Assembly: GCA_965178525.1 (NCBI GenBank) | Contig: CBCXVS010000408.1 | Location: forward strand, 1-5,182 | DNA from: CBCXVS01 sp965178525 | Lineage (GTDB): Bacteria; Tectomicrobia; Entotheonellia; Entotheonellales; Entotheonellaceae | DNA length: 5,182 nt | Direction of reading: 5' to 3' | Shown: positions 1-5,182 of the stretch, piece by piece | How the letters are laid out: every line of letters starts with the position of its first letter | How positions within the stretch are numbered: the stretch's first letter is position 1 | Notes under the pieces: model-generated | Database searches by the model: none | What the model was told of the DNA's origin: nothing | What the model saw: only the letters and a program-made list of their open reading frames with translations | Translations under genes and position numbers: made by a program

Positions 1-114
1 CGCATGGGCACCGTGGACGACATCGCTTATGGCGTGCTCTATCTGGCGTCGGATGAGTCGTCTTTCGTTACGGGATCGGGGTTGGTTATCGATGGGGGTC
101 GAACGGCACAATAA
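1..114 (+). CDS. Short-chain dehydrogenase/reductase (SDR), C-terminal fragment
   Basis: This is the last 37 codons of a gene whose start lies left of the window; it is read in frame from base 1 to a TAA at 112-114. The peptide contains MGTVDDIAYGVLYLASDES, then SSFVTGSGLVIDGG near the end. This is the classic C-terminus of classical SDR enzymes: a G-x-x-x-D/E-I-A helix, the YLASDES segment, and the final TG-x-x-x-x-x-DGG strand. SDRs are cytoplasmic NAD(P)-dependent alcohol, sugar or 3-oxoacyl oxidoreductases. The Rossmann fold and the Ser-Tyr-Lys catalytic residues would lie upstream and cannot be seen, so the substrate is unknown. The MR/MLE family gene starts 24 bp downstream on the same strand, which suggests a shared transcript and a shared sugar-acid or hydroxy-acid pathway (inference). 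The family call is firm; the specific function is open. Confidence 0.92.
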   Translation, partial: RMGTVDDIAYGVLYLASDESSFVTGSGLVIDGGRTAQ

Positions 115-138
115 GTTCTAGCTGGGAAGACAAGACAC

Positions 139-1174
139 ATGAAAATCGTCGATCTACGGGCCGTGCAACCGGGATCACCGGGCTCTCCGCCGGACTGGCG
201 CACCTGGTTGGGACAGATTCTGGTGCGGGTGGATACGGATGAGGGCCTCACTGGATACGGTGTCGGCGGCGGCGAAGCGGGCATTCACGTGGTGCAGACC
301 GCGTTGCACGCCCTCTTAGTGGGGGAAGATCCCTCCGATGTCGAGGCGCTTTGGCAGCGGATGTACCGAGCCACCTTGCCATACGGTCAGAAAGGATTGG
401 TCCTGATGGCGATCAGTGGGGTCGATCTCGCCTTGTGGGATTTGCGCGGCAAGCGAGCCGGTCAACCGCTTGCGGAAGTCCTTGGCGGCCAAGTCGGCCA
501 GCCGATTCCATGTTACAAAACGGGGTGGTCACCGGCGGAAATCGAAACCGGCCAGGCGTCGGGATTCCGGGCCGTGAAACTCCAGGTCGGCCGGCAGGAC
601 GCTGCCGGGGCGATCGCACAGGTCCGTCAGGTCCGAGAGGCCGTGGGGCCGGACGTGCGGATCATGACGGATGCGTTTATGGCTTGGGACCTTGAGACGG
701 CGTTACAGGCAGCAGAAGGCTTTTCCCCCTATGGCGTCGGCTTGGCTGGAAGAACCTCTGCCGATTCATGACCTGGACGGATATGAGCGCCTATGCCAGG
801 CCAGTCCCGTGCCGATTGCAGGGGGTGAGCACGAGTATACTGCGGCGGCGTTCGAGATGTGGATGCGGCGTGGGTTACATGCCGTGGTGCAGCCGGACGT
901 CTGTTGGTGCGGCGGGCTGACCGAACTGGTGAAAATTTACCGCATGGCAAAGCAATACGACATCGCGGTGTGTCCCCGCCGCGGTTCGGAAGTCTGGGCG
1001 CTGCATGCGATGGCGGCTTTGGATGCGGATCCACTGGCAGAAAGTGGCCGGCCATGGATGACCTAGGTCAAAGGGCAGCCGGTCATTGAAGACGGGGTCA
1101 TTCAGCTCGGCAGCGCCCCAGGGTTTGGCGTCACGTTTGACGCCTCACTCTGGCGCCCTATTGCTTCAGAATAG
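139..1174 (+). pseudogene. Broken mandelate racemase/muconate lactonizing enzyme (enolase superfamily) gene, sugar-acid dehydratase-like
   Basis: The frame from ATG 139 reads as an MR/MLE N-terminal capping domain, then a barrel. It contains GFRAVKLQVG (base-type Lys about 147) and MTDAF with metal-ligand Asp about 178. After PYGVG the frame shifts: removing one T at 742-743 restores PYGVG-WLEEPLP. The +2 frame then carries ligand Glu about 204 and the GGEHEY Glu about 230, and continues to GRPWMT. A TAG follows at 1064-1066. Beyond it the same frame still encodes VKGQPVIEDG and APGFGVTFDASLW, the usual family C-terminus, stopping at 1172-1174. The restored length is about 344 residues, normal for the family. 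Intact relatives dehydrate acid sugars such as L-rhamnonate using Mg2+. Where the family usually has PH near the seventh strand, this gene has CPRRGSE, so the catalytic His appears lost. It is probably a true pseudogene, though two sequencing errors cannot be excluded. It lies in line with the upstream SDR gene. Confidence 0.88.
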
Positions 1175-2036
1175 CCTGGCATGCTGCCGGCAGACGTCTT
1201 TTCACTTCTTTTTTGCCCGATGGCGGCCGCGGCCGCTGGGCTTCCTCGGAAAACCACCACGCCAGGCTGGTGCCACACCCGTCCCCGGCAGGGGGCGGAT
1301 CCTGTGAAACGCATGCCGCGTTTCCAGACGGACAGCGCAGGCGGACGTGGAAATGGTAATGATGTCCCCACCAGGGCCGTATTTTCCTCAGCCATGGTGC
1401 GCCGGCGGACATCTTGCAGAGGCCCTGCTTGATCCGTGCATGGACAAAAATGCGCTCAACCGCCTCAGAACTTGCCGCCAACTGTAGAAGGCGAGCTTGC
1501 CGCGAGGTCCAGAATTTCGGGTGCAGCGCCTGTCGATCCGCCGTGAGCATCGATAAGGCAGAGACGGTTTCACGCTGTGCTGCCGGTAATGTCTGGGCTG
1601 GCTCCGGCAACCAAAACCAAACGTCGGCGTCTAAACCGACCTGGTGGCTACGATGACTGGACGGAATGGGGCCGCCGCGAGCCTGGCCGAGATCGCCAAT
1701 GCTGAGCACGCCTAATCCTTCCGCGTCCACGCGCTGACCAAGAGCCTGTAGGTAGTGAATGAGCACCGGATGACCAAAATACCGGCGATGGCTCCGCCGC
1801 ATGCTTTGAAAGCCCTGGCCGACGGCGGGCAGGGCCTGTGCGCCTTGCAGACAGCCGGACGTATACGACCCCACAACGCGGGGATCCCCCGTCGCAGGTT
1901 GTACCACACGACTCCAAGGCGTAGCCGGACGCGCCACAACGGGCGTACTCCAGAGGACGGACAATATAAGGAGCAATATGAACGTCACCACAGGCCAGAT
2001 TCCTCTCTTGATCGATACTTGCTCTTTACTCCGCAC
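1158..2036 (-). CDS. mepA: Penicillin-insensitive murein endopeptidase MepA (peptidase M74)
   Basis: MepA is a periplasmic LAS-type zinc endopeptidase that cuts D-Ala-mDAP cross-links in peptidoglycan. The protein aligns by eye with E. coli MepA from end to end. Shared features are ATPW at the mature start, SYTSGC, RRYFGHP, IGDLGQARGGP, SHRSHQVGLDAD, IKQGLC, WLRKIRPWWGHHYHFHVRL, GDGCG and a final LPAACQAIL. Zinc ligands are visible: His 131 and Asp 138 in the SHQVGLDAD segment, and His 228/His 230 in HFH. Numbering assumes the GTG at 2036. That start gives a convincing signal peptide: charged RSKEQVSIKR, a hydrophobic stretch, and cleavage after PVVA (about residue 35). The frame is open up to an ATG at 2189, but that start would place about 60 unrelated residues before the signal. 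No strong Shine-Dalgarno marks either start. The length of 292 aa is close to the 274 of E. coli. The gene converges on the MR/MLE pseudogene and overlaps its tail. Confidence 0.92.
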   Translation of the reverse strand: MRSKEQVSIKRGIWPVVTFILLLILSVLWSTPVVARPATPWSRVVQPATGDPRVVGSYTSGCLQGAQALPAVGQGFQSMRRSHRRYFGHPVLIHYLQALGQRVDAEGLGVLSIGDLGQARGGPIPSSHRSHQVGLDADVWFWLPEPAQTLPAAQRETVSALSMLTADRQALHPKFWTSRQARLLQLAASSEAVERIFVHARIKQGLCKMSAGAPWLRKIRPWWGHHYHFHVRLRCPSGNAACVSQDPPPAGDGCGTSLAWWFSEEAQRPRPPSGKKEVKRRLPAACQAILKQ

Positions 2037-2406
2037 GTCGCGCTTCAGCGGCAGCTCCAGGAGCACTTGCGGATGCCAACTGTAGTTATCTTCTACCACT
2101 CCCTGGCCGCCACCGCCGGTTGCGGAGCAGCGGCTCCGGTCAATCGCCAAGTCTCTTTCAGCATAGCAGCAGCGCCGGATCCCCGCCAACTTACAACGTA
2201 GCGTGCTTCCATGTCATAGGCGTCGTGTGAGTGTTTGGTGGCCTGTCGCACCAGACCAGGCCATGGCGTAGCACCTACAGCCGCAGAATTTTCCTTCACC
2301 CGAGCGAGGGGAGTGGCCGCACTATCGATACCGACCAATCGTCTAAAATCTGTACGAGGGCTAGGATCAGAGTGATTCTCGGATGATTCATGGAGGAAGG
2401 TTGCAG
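2037..2406. other. Region without a recognisable gene upstream of mepA
   Basis: The stretch between the mepA start and the DUF1800 fragment carries open frames on both strands, but none resembles a known protein or has a convincing ribosome binding site. Translations of both strands are low-complexity in character (Arg/Ser/Pro/Ala-rich on the - strand) and look like shadow reading. It should contain the mepA promoter on the - strand and whatever drove the + strand DUF1800 fragment. I could not identify clear -35/-10 pairs, a tRNA or a terminator. Confidence 0.5.
2392..2400 (+). promoter_or_regulatory. Ribosome binding site of the DUF1800 fragment
   Basis: GGAGGAAGG lies 6-10 bases before the ATG at 2407. 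It is a strong Shine-Dalgarno sequence and supports that this ATG was a genuine start before the gene was truncated. Confidence 0.6.
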
Positions 2407-2517
2407 ATGAAATCGGCTCGTTCGTTGGTAGCACACCTGATGAGACGTGCAGGATTTGGCGCCACGCCAGCTGAGCTCGACGTCCTCACGAGAGAGAAAA
2501 CTTACGAAACCGATTAA
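2407..2517 (+). pseudogene. N-terminal fragment of a DUF1800 family protein
   Basis: A 36-codon frame starts at ATG 2407 behind a strong Shine-Dalgarno and stops at TAA 2515-2517. It contains LVAHLMRRAGFGATPAELD, which is the characteristic N-terminus of DUF1800 proteins (the HLLRRAGFG-x-TP-x-E segment). Intact members run to roughly 450-500 residues or more, so over 90 percent is missing. The following 200 bases, read in all + frames, do not continue the family. DUF1800 proteins are of unknown biochemical function and often sit beside DUF1501 genes; no such neighbour is present. I infer a deletion that removed the body of the gene and joined its head to the NHL remnant next to it. The family assignment of this short piece is quite secure; any function is lost. 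Confidence 0.75.
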
Positions 2518-2549
2518 GAGAGGCAGGTTGGTTAGAGCAGGAGCAGGAT

Positions 2550-2708
2550 CTGAGGCGTCCCAGGTCCGTCAGAATTGACGACGAGTTCCGACTTTTCATC
2601 GCGGATTACGAGTCTTACCGAATCCAGATTTACCAGAAGGACGCCATCCCGTTGGACAAGACCCAGTTTGCAGAACCGCTTCGCAACCCCACCCTTGAAG
2701 TCACGTAA
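2550..2708 (+). pseudogene. C-terminal remnant of an NHL-repeat (six-bladed beta-propeller) protein
   Basis: In a different + frame from the DUF1800 piece, a peptide ends at TAA 2706-2708. It reads LRRPRSVRIDDEF, then RLFIADYESYRIQIYQK, then a tail DAIPLDKTQFAEPLR. This fits one NHL blade: L-x-x-P-x-S/G-V/I-x-x-D-x-x, then R-x-F/Y-V/I-A-D-x-x-x-x-R-I-Q-V/I-Y/F. NHL propellers are usually secreted or membrane-linked binding or lyase domains with about six such blades. Only the last blade and tail are present. The frame is open upstream to 2475 but has no ATG, GTG or TTG start and no more blades. The opposite strand also has an open frame here, overlapping the solute-binding protein gene, but it matches nothing I recognise. 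I read this as the 3' end of a deleted gene; moderate certainty. Confidence 0.55.
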
Positions 2709-2752
2709 GGACATGATAAGGAAACCCGGCGGTTCGGTCGCGAGCGCGATGG

Positions 2753-4414
2753 TCAGGTTTCCAACCACACGTGATCCCATTTGAGAGCCGTTTGGATCGT
2801 CTCTGCCGGAATGTACGGCCCGGCTTCCGTCCTGACTTTCGTGCTCATCACGTAGAACCAAGGGACCCACTCGAACTGGATGTAGGGGTCCTCTACGGTG
2901 AGCAGGAGGTGCTCCATCTTGCGGAGAATGTTCCGGCGCTTGTCACGATCCTGCTCCCGTGACTGCTGGTGAAACAGCTTCAGGAACTCCGGATTCTTCC
3001 ACCGCGTATAATTCCTCGACCCCGGCCCATAGATCGCGTTCACCCAATCGTCCGGATCGGCAATATTAAAGCCATAGCCCCAGATGCCCAGGTCGAAATC
3101 TCCCGCGACGTACGACGTCACAGTCGCCGGTATGTCCGTCAGCTTGACCTCGATGTCCAGACCCAGATTGCGGCGCATCTGCGCTGCCCAGAGCTGTGAC
3201 AGGTCGGGCGCATGTGCCGCCGTGGGGGTGATCAGGATGCGCTTGCCCAGTTTGGCAGGTGGGTCATAGCCGGCTGCCTTCAGCAACGCTTTGGCATCGG
3301 CAATATCCTGATCTTTGGGGCGCCGGTACCCGGGCAGCCCGGACAGCTCATCGACCGTGCTGCCATACCAGGAGCCCACCGGGAACGGCGCGCCGATCAA
3401 ATACTTCCCCTCGCCAAACGCCTGCTGGATCTTCCATTGGTCCGTGGCCCAGCGCAGGGCCTTGATGATCCGGAGATCCGTCCACGGCTCGCGCTCCACA
3501 TTGGCGAAGAAATGGTTGCCCGCATTCATCGGCTGAAAGAACACCTGAATGCCATCTGGCATGGACTGTTCGAGTTTCAGCGCGTCTTCTACACCCACAG
3601 AAGTGACCGCGGTCGTCAGTTGGATCTTGCCCGCTTTGATGGCTGCTGCCGCCGTGCCGGCATCGGCCACGTTCATGACCGTGAGGCGATCGAGATAGGG
3701 GCGTCCTTCCTTGAAGTAATTGGGATTGCGCTCATACGTCGTCGCATCGCCACGACGCGACTTCTTGACCTTGAACGGCCCACTGCCGACGATATTTTGC
3801 CACCGATTGATATCGACCCCGGCCTCGACCACGTGTCGAGGCACGATCTTCATATAGTCGACCGCGAGGAACGGGAGAAAGGACGGGGACGGATAATTGA
3901 GGTTGACCCGAACCGTATAGCGATCGACGACCTCGGCCGATTTTGTTGTGGGGCGCAGCAGTCCGACGCGGGGCCGGGGTTTACCCGGTGCAATCATGCG
4001 CTGAATGCTAAAGGCGACGTCCTCGGCGGTCAGCTCTTGACCATCCCACCACTTCACGTGCTCATGCAGATGAAAGACGTAGGTCAATCCCCCATCCTGC
4101 ACCTCCCAGTTCTTGGCTAGATCGCCGATCACCTCACTGGGCTTGAGCGGGTTAAACTCGACCACCTGGTTATACATGGGACTGATGGAAGCAAGGGCGC
4201 CGAGGGTTCCGGCAATGTGAGGATCCCACACTTCCGGATAAGCATAATTCAGGACAACGGCATGGCCGCCGCGCTTGGCCGTGGCCGCTGATGCCGGGCT
4301 GGGCGCGGCGCTCAGGGTCAGCGCCGCGGCGCTGAGACCGGTGCCCACCCCCGCCTGGAGGGCCTCACGCCGTGTCATCTGCAGATGACGCTGCTGTCCA
4401 GGATGCTTGACCAT
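2753..4414 (-). CDS. ABC transporter substrate-binding protein, family 5 (SBP_bac_5; peptide/nickel/oligosaccharide type), Tat-exported
   Basis: This 553-aa protein captures a solute, typically a di- or oligopeptide, opine or sugar oligomer, for an ABC importer. Residues 14-20 (TRREALQ) form a twin-arginine motif. An Ala/Leu/Gly-rich hydrophobic stretch and an ASA/ATA cleavage region around 43-46 follow, so it is predicted to leave the cell folded via Tat. Family signatures follow in order: DPHIAGT (65-71); LAKNWEVQDGGLTYVFHLHE (99-118); KWWDGQELTAEDVAFSIQRM (121-140); GSGPFKV (210-216); YERNPNYFKEGRPYLDRL (227-244). The C-terminal part has ADPDDWVNAIYG and ends in KWDHVWLET. Length and order are normal, with no frame break. 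The start at 4414 is set by a GGGAGG ribosome site. The substrate cannot be read from sequence. No permease or ATPase gene lies within reach on either side, so it acts with partners elsewhere or is an orphan. Divergent from the small gene at 4726. Confidence 0.93.
   Translation of the reverse strand: MVKHPGQQRHLQMTRREALQAGVGTGLSAAALTLSAAPSPASAATAKRGGHAVVLNYAYPEVWDPHIAGTLGALASISPMYNQVVEFNPLKPSEVIGDLAKNWEVQDGGLTYVFHLHEHVKWWDGQELTAEDVAFSIQRMIAPGKPRPRVGLLRPTTKSAEVVDRYTVRVNLNYPSPSFLPFLAVDYMKIVPRHVVEAGVDINRWQNIVGSGPFKVKKSRRGDATTYERNPNYFKEGRPYLDRLTVMNVADAGTAAAAIKAGKIQLTTAVTSVGVEDALKLEQSMPDGIQVFFQPMNAGNHFFANVEREPWTDLRIIKALRWATDQWKIQQAFGEGKYLIGAPFPVGSWYGSTVDELSGLPGYRRPKDQDIADAKALLKAAGYDPPAKLGKRILITPTAAHAPDLSQLWAAQMRRNLGLDIEVKLTDIPATVTSYVAGDFDLGIWGYGFNIADPDDWVNAIYGPGSRNYTRWKNPEFLKLFHQQSREQDRDKRRNILRKMEHLLLTVEDPYIQFEWVPWFYVMSTKVRTEAGPYIPAETIQTALKWDHVWLET
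4364..4376 (-). other. Coding segment for the twin-arginine (Tat) signal motif of the solute-binding protein
   Basis: The codons near residues 13-17 read M-T-R-R-E, followed by A-L-Q and then a weakly hydrophobic Ala/Gly/Leu stretch. This matches the S/T-R-R-x-x-L-K Tat consensus apart from the final Lys. Met 13 could be an internal start, but it lacks a Shine-Dalgarno, so the upstream ATG at 4414 is preferred. Confidence 0.6.
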
Positions 4415-4418
4415 GGTG

Positions 4419-4427
4419 TCCTCCCTT
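4419..4427 (-). promoter_or_regulatory. Ribosome binding site of the solute-binding protein gene
   Basis: On the - strand AAGGGAGGA lies just upstream of the ATG at 4414, with GGAGG about 6 bases from the start. This strong Shine-Dalgarno decides the start in favour of 4414. Confidence 0.75.
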
Positions 4428-4513
4428 GAATGGGAGCGGCGTCTGTGATGTCGGCCATGCTCTCATCGTCCTGACGGCTGCCCGCGGCCCACACGTACGC
4501 ATGACTTGCCGGC

Positions 4514-4534
4514 ATGACGCCGGAGCGGCGTCAT
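4514..4534. repeat. Perfect inverted repeat (8-bp arms, 5-base spacer) in the divergent intergenic region
   Basis: The arms ATGACGCC (4514-4521) and GGCGTCAT (4527-4534) are exact reverse complements around a GGAGC spacer. No T-tract follows on either strand, so a rho-independent terminator is unlikely. The position is about 100 bp before the solute-binding protein start and about 190 bp before the small gene. This would suit a dyad operator for a transcription factor or a structured 5' leader of the solute-binding protein mRNA (inference). No regulator gene is adjacent. Confidence 0.5.
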
Positions 4535-4712
4535 ATCTGGGCAGACGACATCGCATGCAAACTGGCATCGATAGCGTGAGCGCTGACATCCGATTCCGGT
4601 ACGGCATGGTGCGGAGGCGATGGAATCCTACCATCTGGCGCCGGGGATCAGCATCGCCCCTTTTCATTGGCGTGTCAAGAGGAAAGGCGGCAGAATGGAG
4701 CATGGCAACGTG

Positions 4713-4719
4713 AAAGGAG
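4713..4719 (+). promoter_or_regulatory. Ribosome binding site of the small EthD-like gene
   Basis: AAAGGAG ends six bases before the ATG at 4726. An in-frame ATG at 4720 touches the ribosome site itself and is therefore rejected as the start. Confidence 0.65.
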
Positions 4720-4725
4720 ATGCGT

Positions 4726-4992
4726 ATGGAGGTGCATACAGGACCGTTGTTACTTCTTGTGCAAGCCGCGCACTCGGCTCTCGACTGGCTTAACATGGGC
4801 CCCAAATATCTTGCGCTCTACGAACTGGAAAACCTGGATTGCATCCCGAGCCTGGCTGATCCGGAGCAGATGCGCCCCGAAGCGCAAGCCGAATTTGCCA
4901 ACTGGACGAGTTGCGGCGCCCCTCTGGCGGCCAATATGTCATGGAACGTCTATCGTCCAATTGCCACACATTGGCCCTTAATAATCGTTTGA
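4726..4992 (+). CDS. Small dimeric alpha/beta-barrel (EthD-like) protein, apparently shortened
   Basis: This 88-aa protein starts at the second of two in-frame ATGs, chosen by spacing from the AAAGGAG site. It opens with TGPLLLLVQ, a first beta-strand, has PKYLALYELENLD in the middle, and ends with a WT...NVYRPI segment before TGA 4990-4992. The YLALYELE strand and the W-T-x(n)-N-x-Y-R-x-I ending are what I know from ferredoxin-fold proteins of the EthD/Dabb type. These act as small cytoplasmic dimers in catabolic pathways, often of unknown reaction. Family members normally place about 40-50 residues between the two strands, including a helix with an F-x-x-W-Y-x-x-E-H-x-P motif. Here only about 18 residues separate them and that motif is absent. 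I infer an internal deletion, so the product may be non-functional. The family call is moderate; the gene may be a degenerate copy. Confidence 0.5.
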   Translation: MEVHTGPLLLLVQAAHSALDWLNMGPKYLALYELENLDCIPSLADPEQMRPEAQAEFANWTSCGAPLAANMSWNVYRPIATHWPLIIV

Positions 4993-5182
4993 AAATCGAT
5001 AGACCATCACAAAACTGCACCCAAGACCGCTGTTGGTTAGCATGCGGCATGATGACGTCAGATATGCGTGAAAATCACGAGGGAGGTGCGGAATGTCGGG
5101 TAGATCCCGAATGGCATTAAGTTAAGAATAAAGCTTTTATTACCAATGGATTAGGGCTCATGGCAGTTTGTCCTTGGAGACC
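4993..5182. other. AT-richer tail without a recognisable complete gene
   Basis: After the small gene stops, base composition visibly shifts toward A+T, most strongly at 5115-5160, compared with the GC-rich remainder. It contains the strong ribosome site with a 10-codon frame at 5093 and a short AT palindrome at 5127-5141 (arms AATAAA and TTTATT around GCT). Nothing else is recognisable. A gene may begin beyond the right edge. Confidence 0.4.
5093..5125 (+). pseudogene. Ten-codon reading frame behind a strong ribosome binding site, possible truncated gene start or leader peptide
   Basis: GGGAGGTG at 5081-5088 sits an ideal 6 bases before ATG 5093. The frame encodes only MSGRSRMALS before TAA 5123-5125. 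Either a gene head was cut by a deletion or frameshift, or this is a leader peptide for a gene right of the window, or the ribosome-like site is chance. The peptide has no run of repeated amino acids that would mark an attenuator. Confidence 0.25.

Larger units (their letters stand above)
4415..4725. other. Divergent intergenic region between the solute-binding protein and the small EthD-like gene
   Basis: About 310 bases separate two genes transcribed away from each other. Open frames exist on both strands, but their translations have no family resemblance and appear to be chance. The region must hold promoters for both directions. It contains a perfect 8-bp inverted repeat at 4514-4534, described separately. 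Candidate -35/-10 pairs are weak, and I do not call them. Confidence 0.6.

Noticed and set aside
1755..2201. Open frame of 148 codons on the + strand opposite mepA
   Set aside because: It is antisense to a well-supported conserved gene, and its Arg/Pro/His-rich translation is typical of shadow frames.
2535..2548. Short tandem GAGCAG repeat
   Set aside because: It has only two copies of six bases; this is expected by chance and has no array.
2532..2870. Open frame of 112 codons on the - strand overlapping the 3' end of the solute-binding protein gene
   Set aside because: It has no ribosome site, overlaps a secure gene in another frame, and resembles nothing known. The + strand NHL-like reading explains the same bases better.
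3212..4120. Open frame of 302 codons on the + strand inside the solute-binding protein gene
   Set aside because: It is a long antisense shadow in GC-rich DNA. The - strand reading has full family signatures and a ribosome site.
4667..4696. Possible sigma70 promoter (TTGGCG, 18 bp, CAGAAT) before the small EthD-like gene
   Set aside because: Both boxes match only four of six consensus bases and the spacer is not optimal; too weak to call.
4365..4805. Open frame of 146 codons on the - strand covering the divergent intergenic region
   Set aside because: It overlaps the starts of two better genes, has unusual Cys/Met/Arg content, and shows no family resemblance.
5127..5141. AT palindrome (AATAAA/TTTATT) as a terminator
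   Set aside because: The arms are pure A/T with a 3-base loop and no GC stem, so it would not form a stable terminator hairpin.
1..5182. CRISPR array, tRNA, rRNA, insertion sequence or phage genes
   Set aside because: I looked for spaced direct repeats, cloverleaf elements, transposase motifs and terminal inverted repeats and saw none.

Overview
The window is GC-rich bacterial DNA with long, sparse intergenic stretches. Its genes look like those of a large-genome, metabolically versatile environmental bacterium: a short-chain dehydrogenase, an enolase-superfamily sugar-acid dehydratase, a Tat-exported family 5 solute-binding protein, and DUF1800 and NHL remnants. I cannot name the taxon. A Tectomicrobia/Entotheonella-like or other proteobacterium-related lineage is a guess from gene style only. 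MepA is best known from Proteobacteria.

Left part (1-1174, + strand): the C-terminus of an SDR oxidoreductase is followed 24 bp later by a mandelate racemase/muconate lactonizing enzyme (MR/MLE) family gene. The pair looks like a small sugar-acid or hydroxy-acid catabolic operon. The MR/MLE gene is broken. A +1 frameshift lies near 742, an in-frame amber codon lies at 1064, and the position expected to hold the catalytic histidine reads Arg. Coding similarity continues past both lesions to 1174.

Middle left (1158-2036, - strand): a complete-looking mepA (peptidase M74, murein endopeptidase) converges on the pseudogene and overlaps its restored 3' end by 17 bp.

Middle (2037-2752): a stretch without an intact gene. 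It holds two + strand remnants side by side: the first 36 codons of a DUF1800-type protein with a good ribosome binding site, and the last blade of an NHL-repeat beta-propeller protein. It reads as a gene graveyard or deletion scar.

Right (2753-4414, - strand): a full-length 553-aa ABC transporter family 5 substrate-binding protein with a Tat signal. No permease or ATPase gene is in the window.

Far right (4415-5182): a divergent intergenic region contains a perfect 8-bp inverted repeat. It is followed by a small + strand gene for a shortened dimeric alpha/beta-barrel/EthD-like protein. An AT-richer tail carries a strong ribosome binding site in front of a 10-codon reading frame.

I see no CRISPR array, RNA gene, insertion sequence or phage gene. 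The main theme is gene decay around two or three intact genes. I do not see evidence for a novel multi-gene system.
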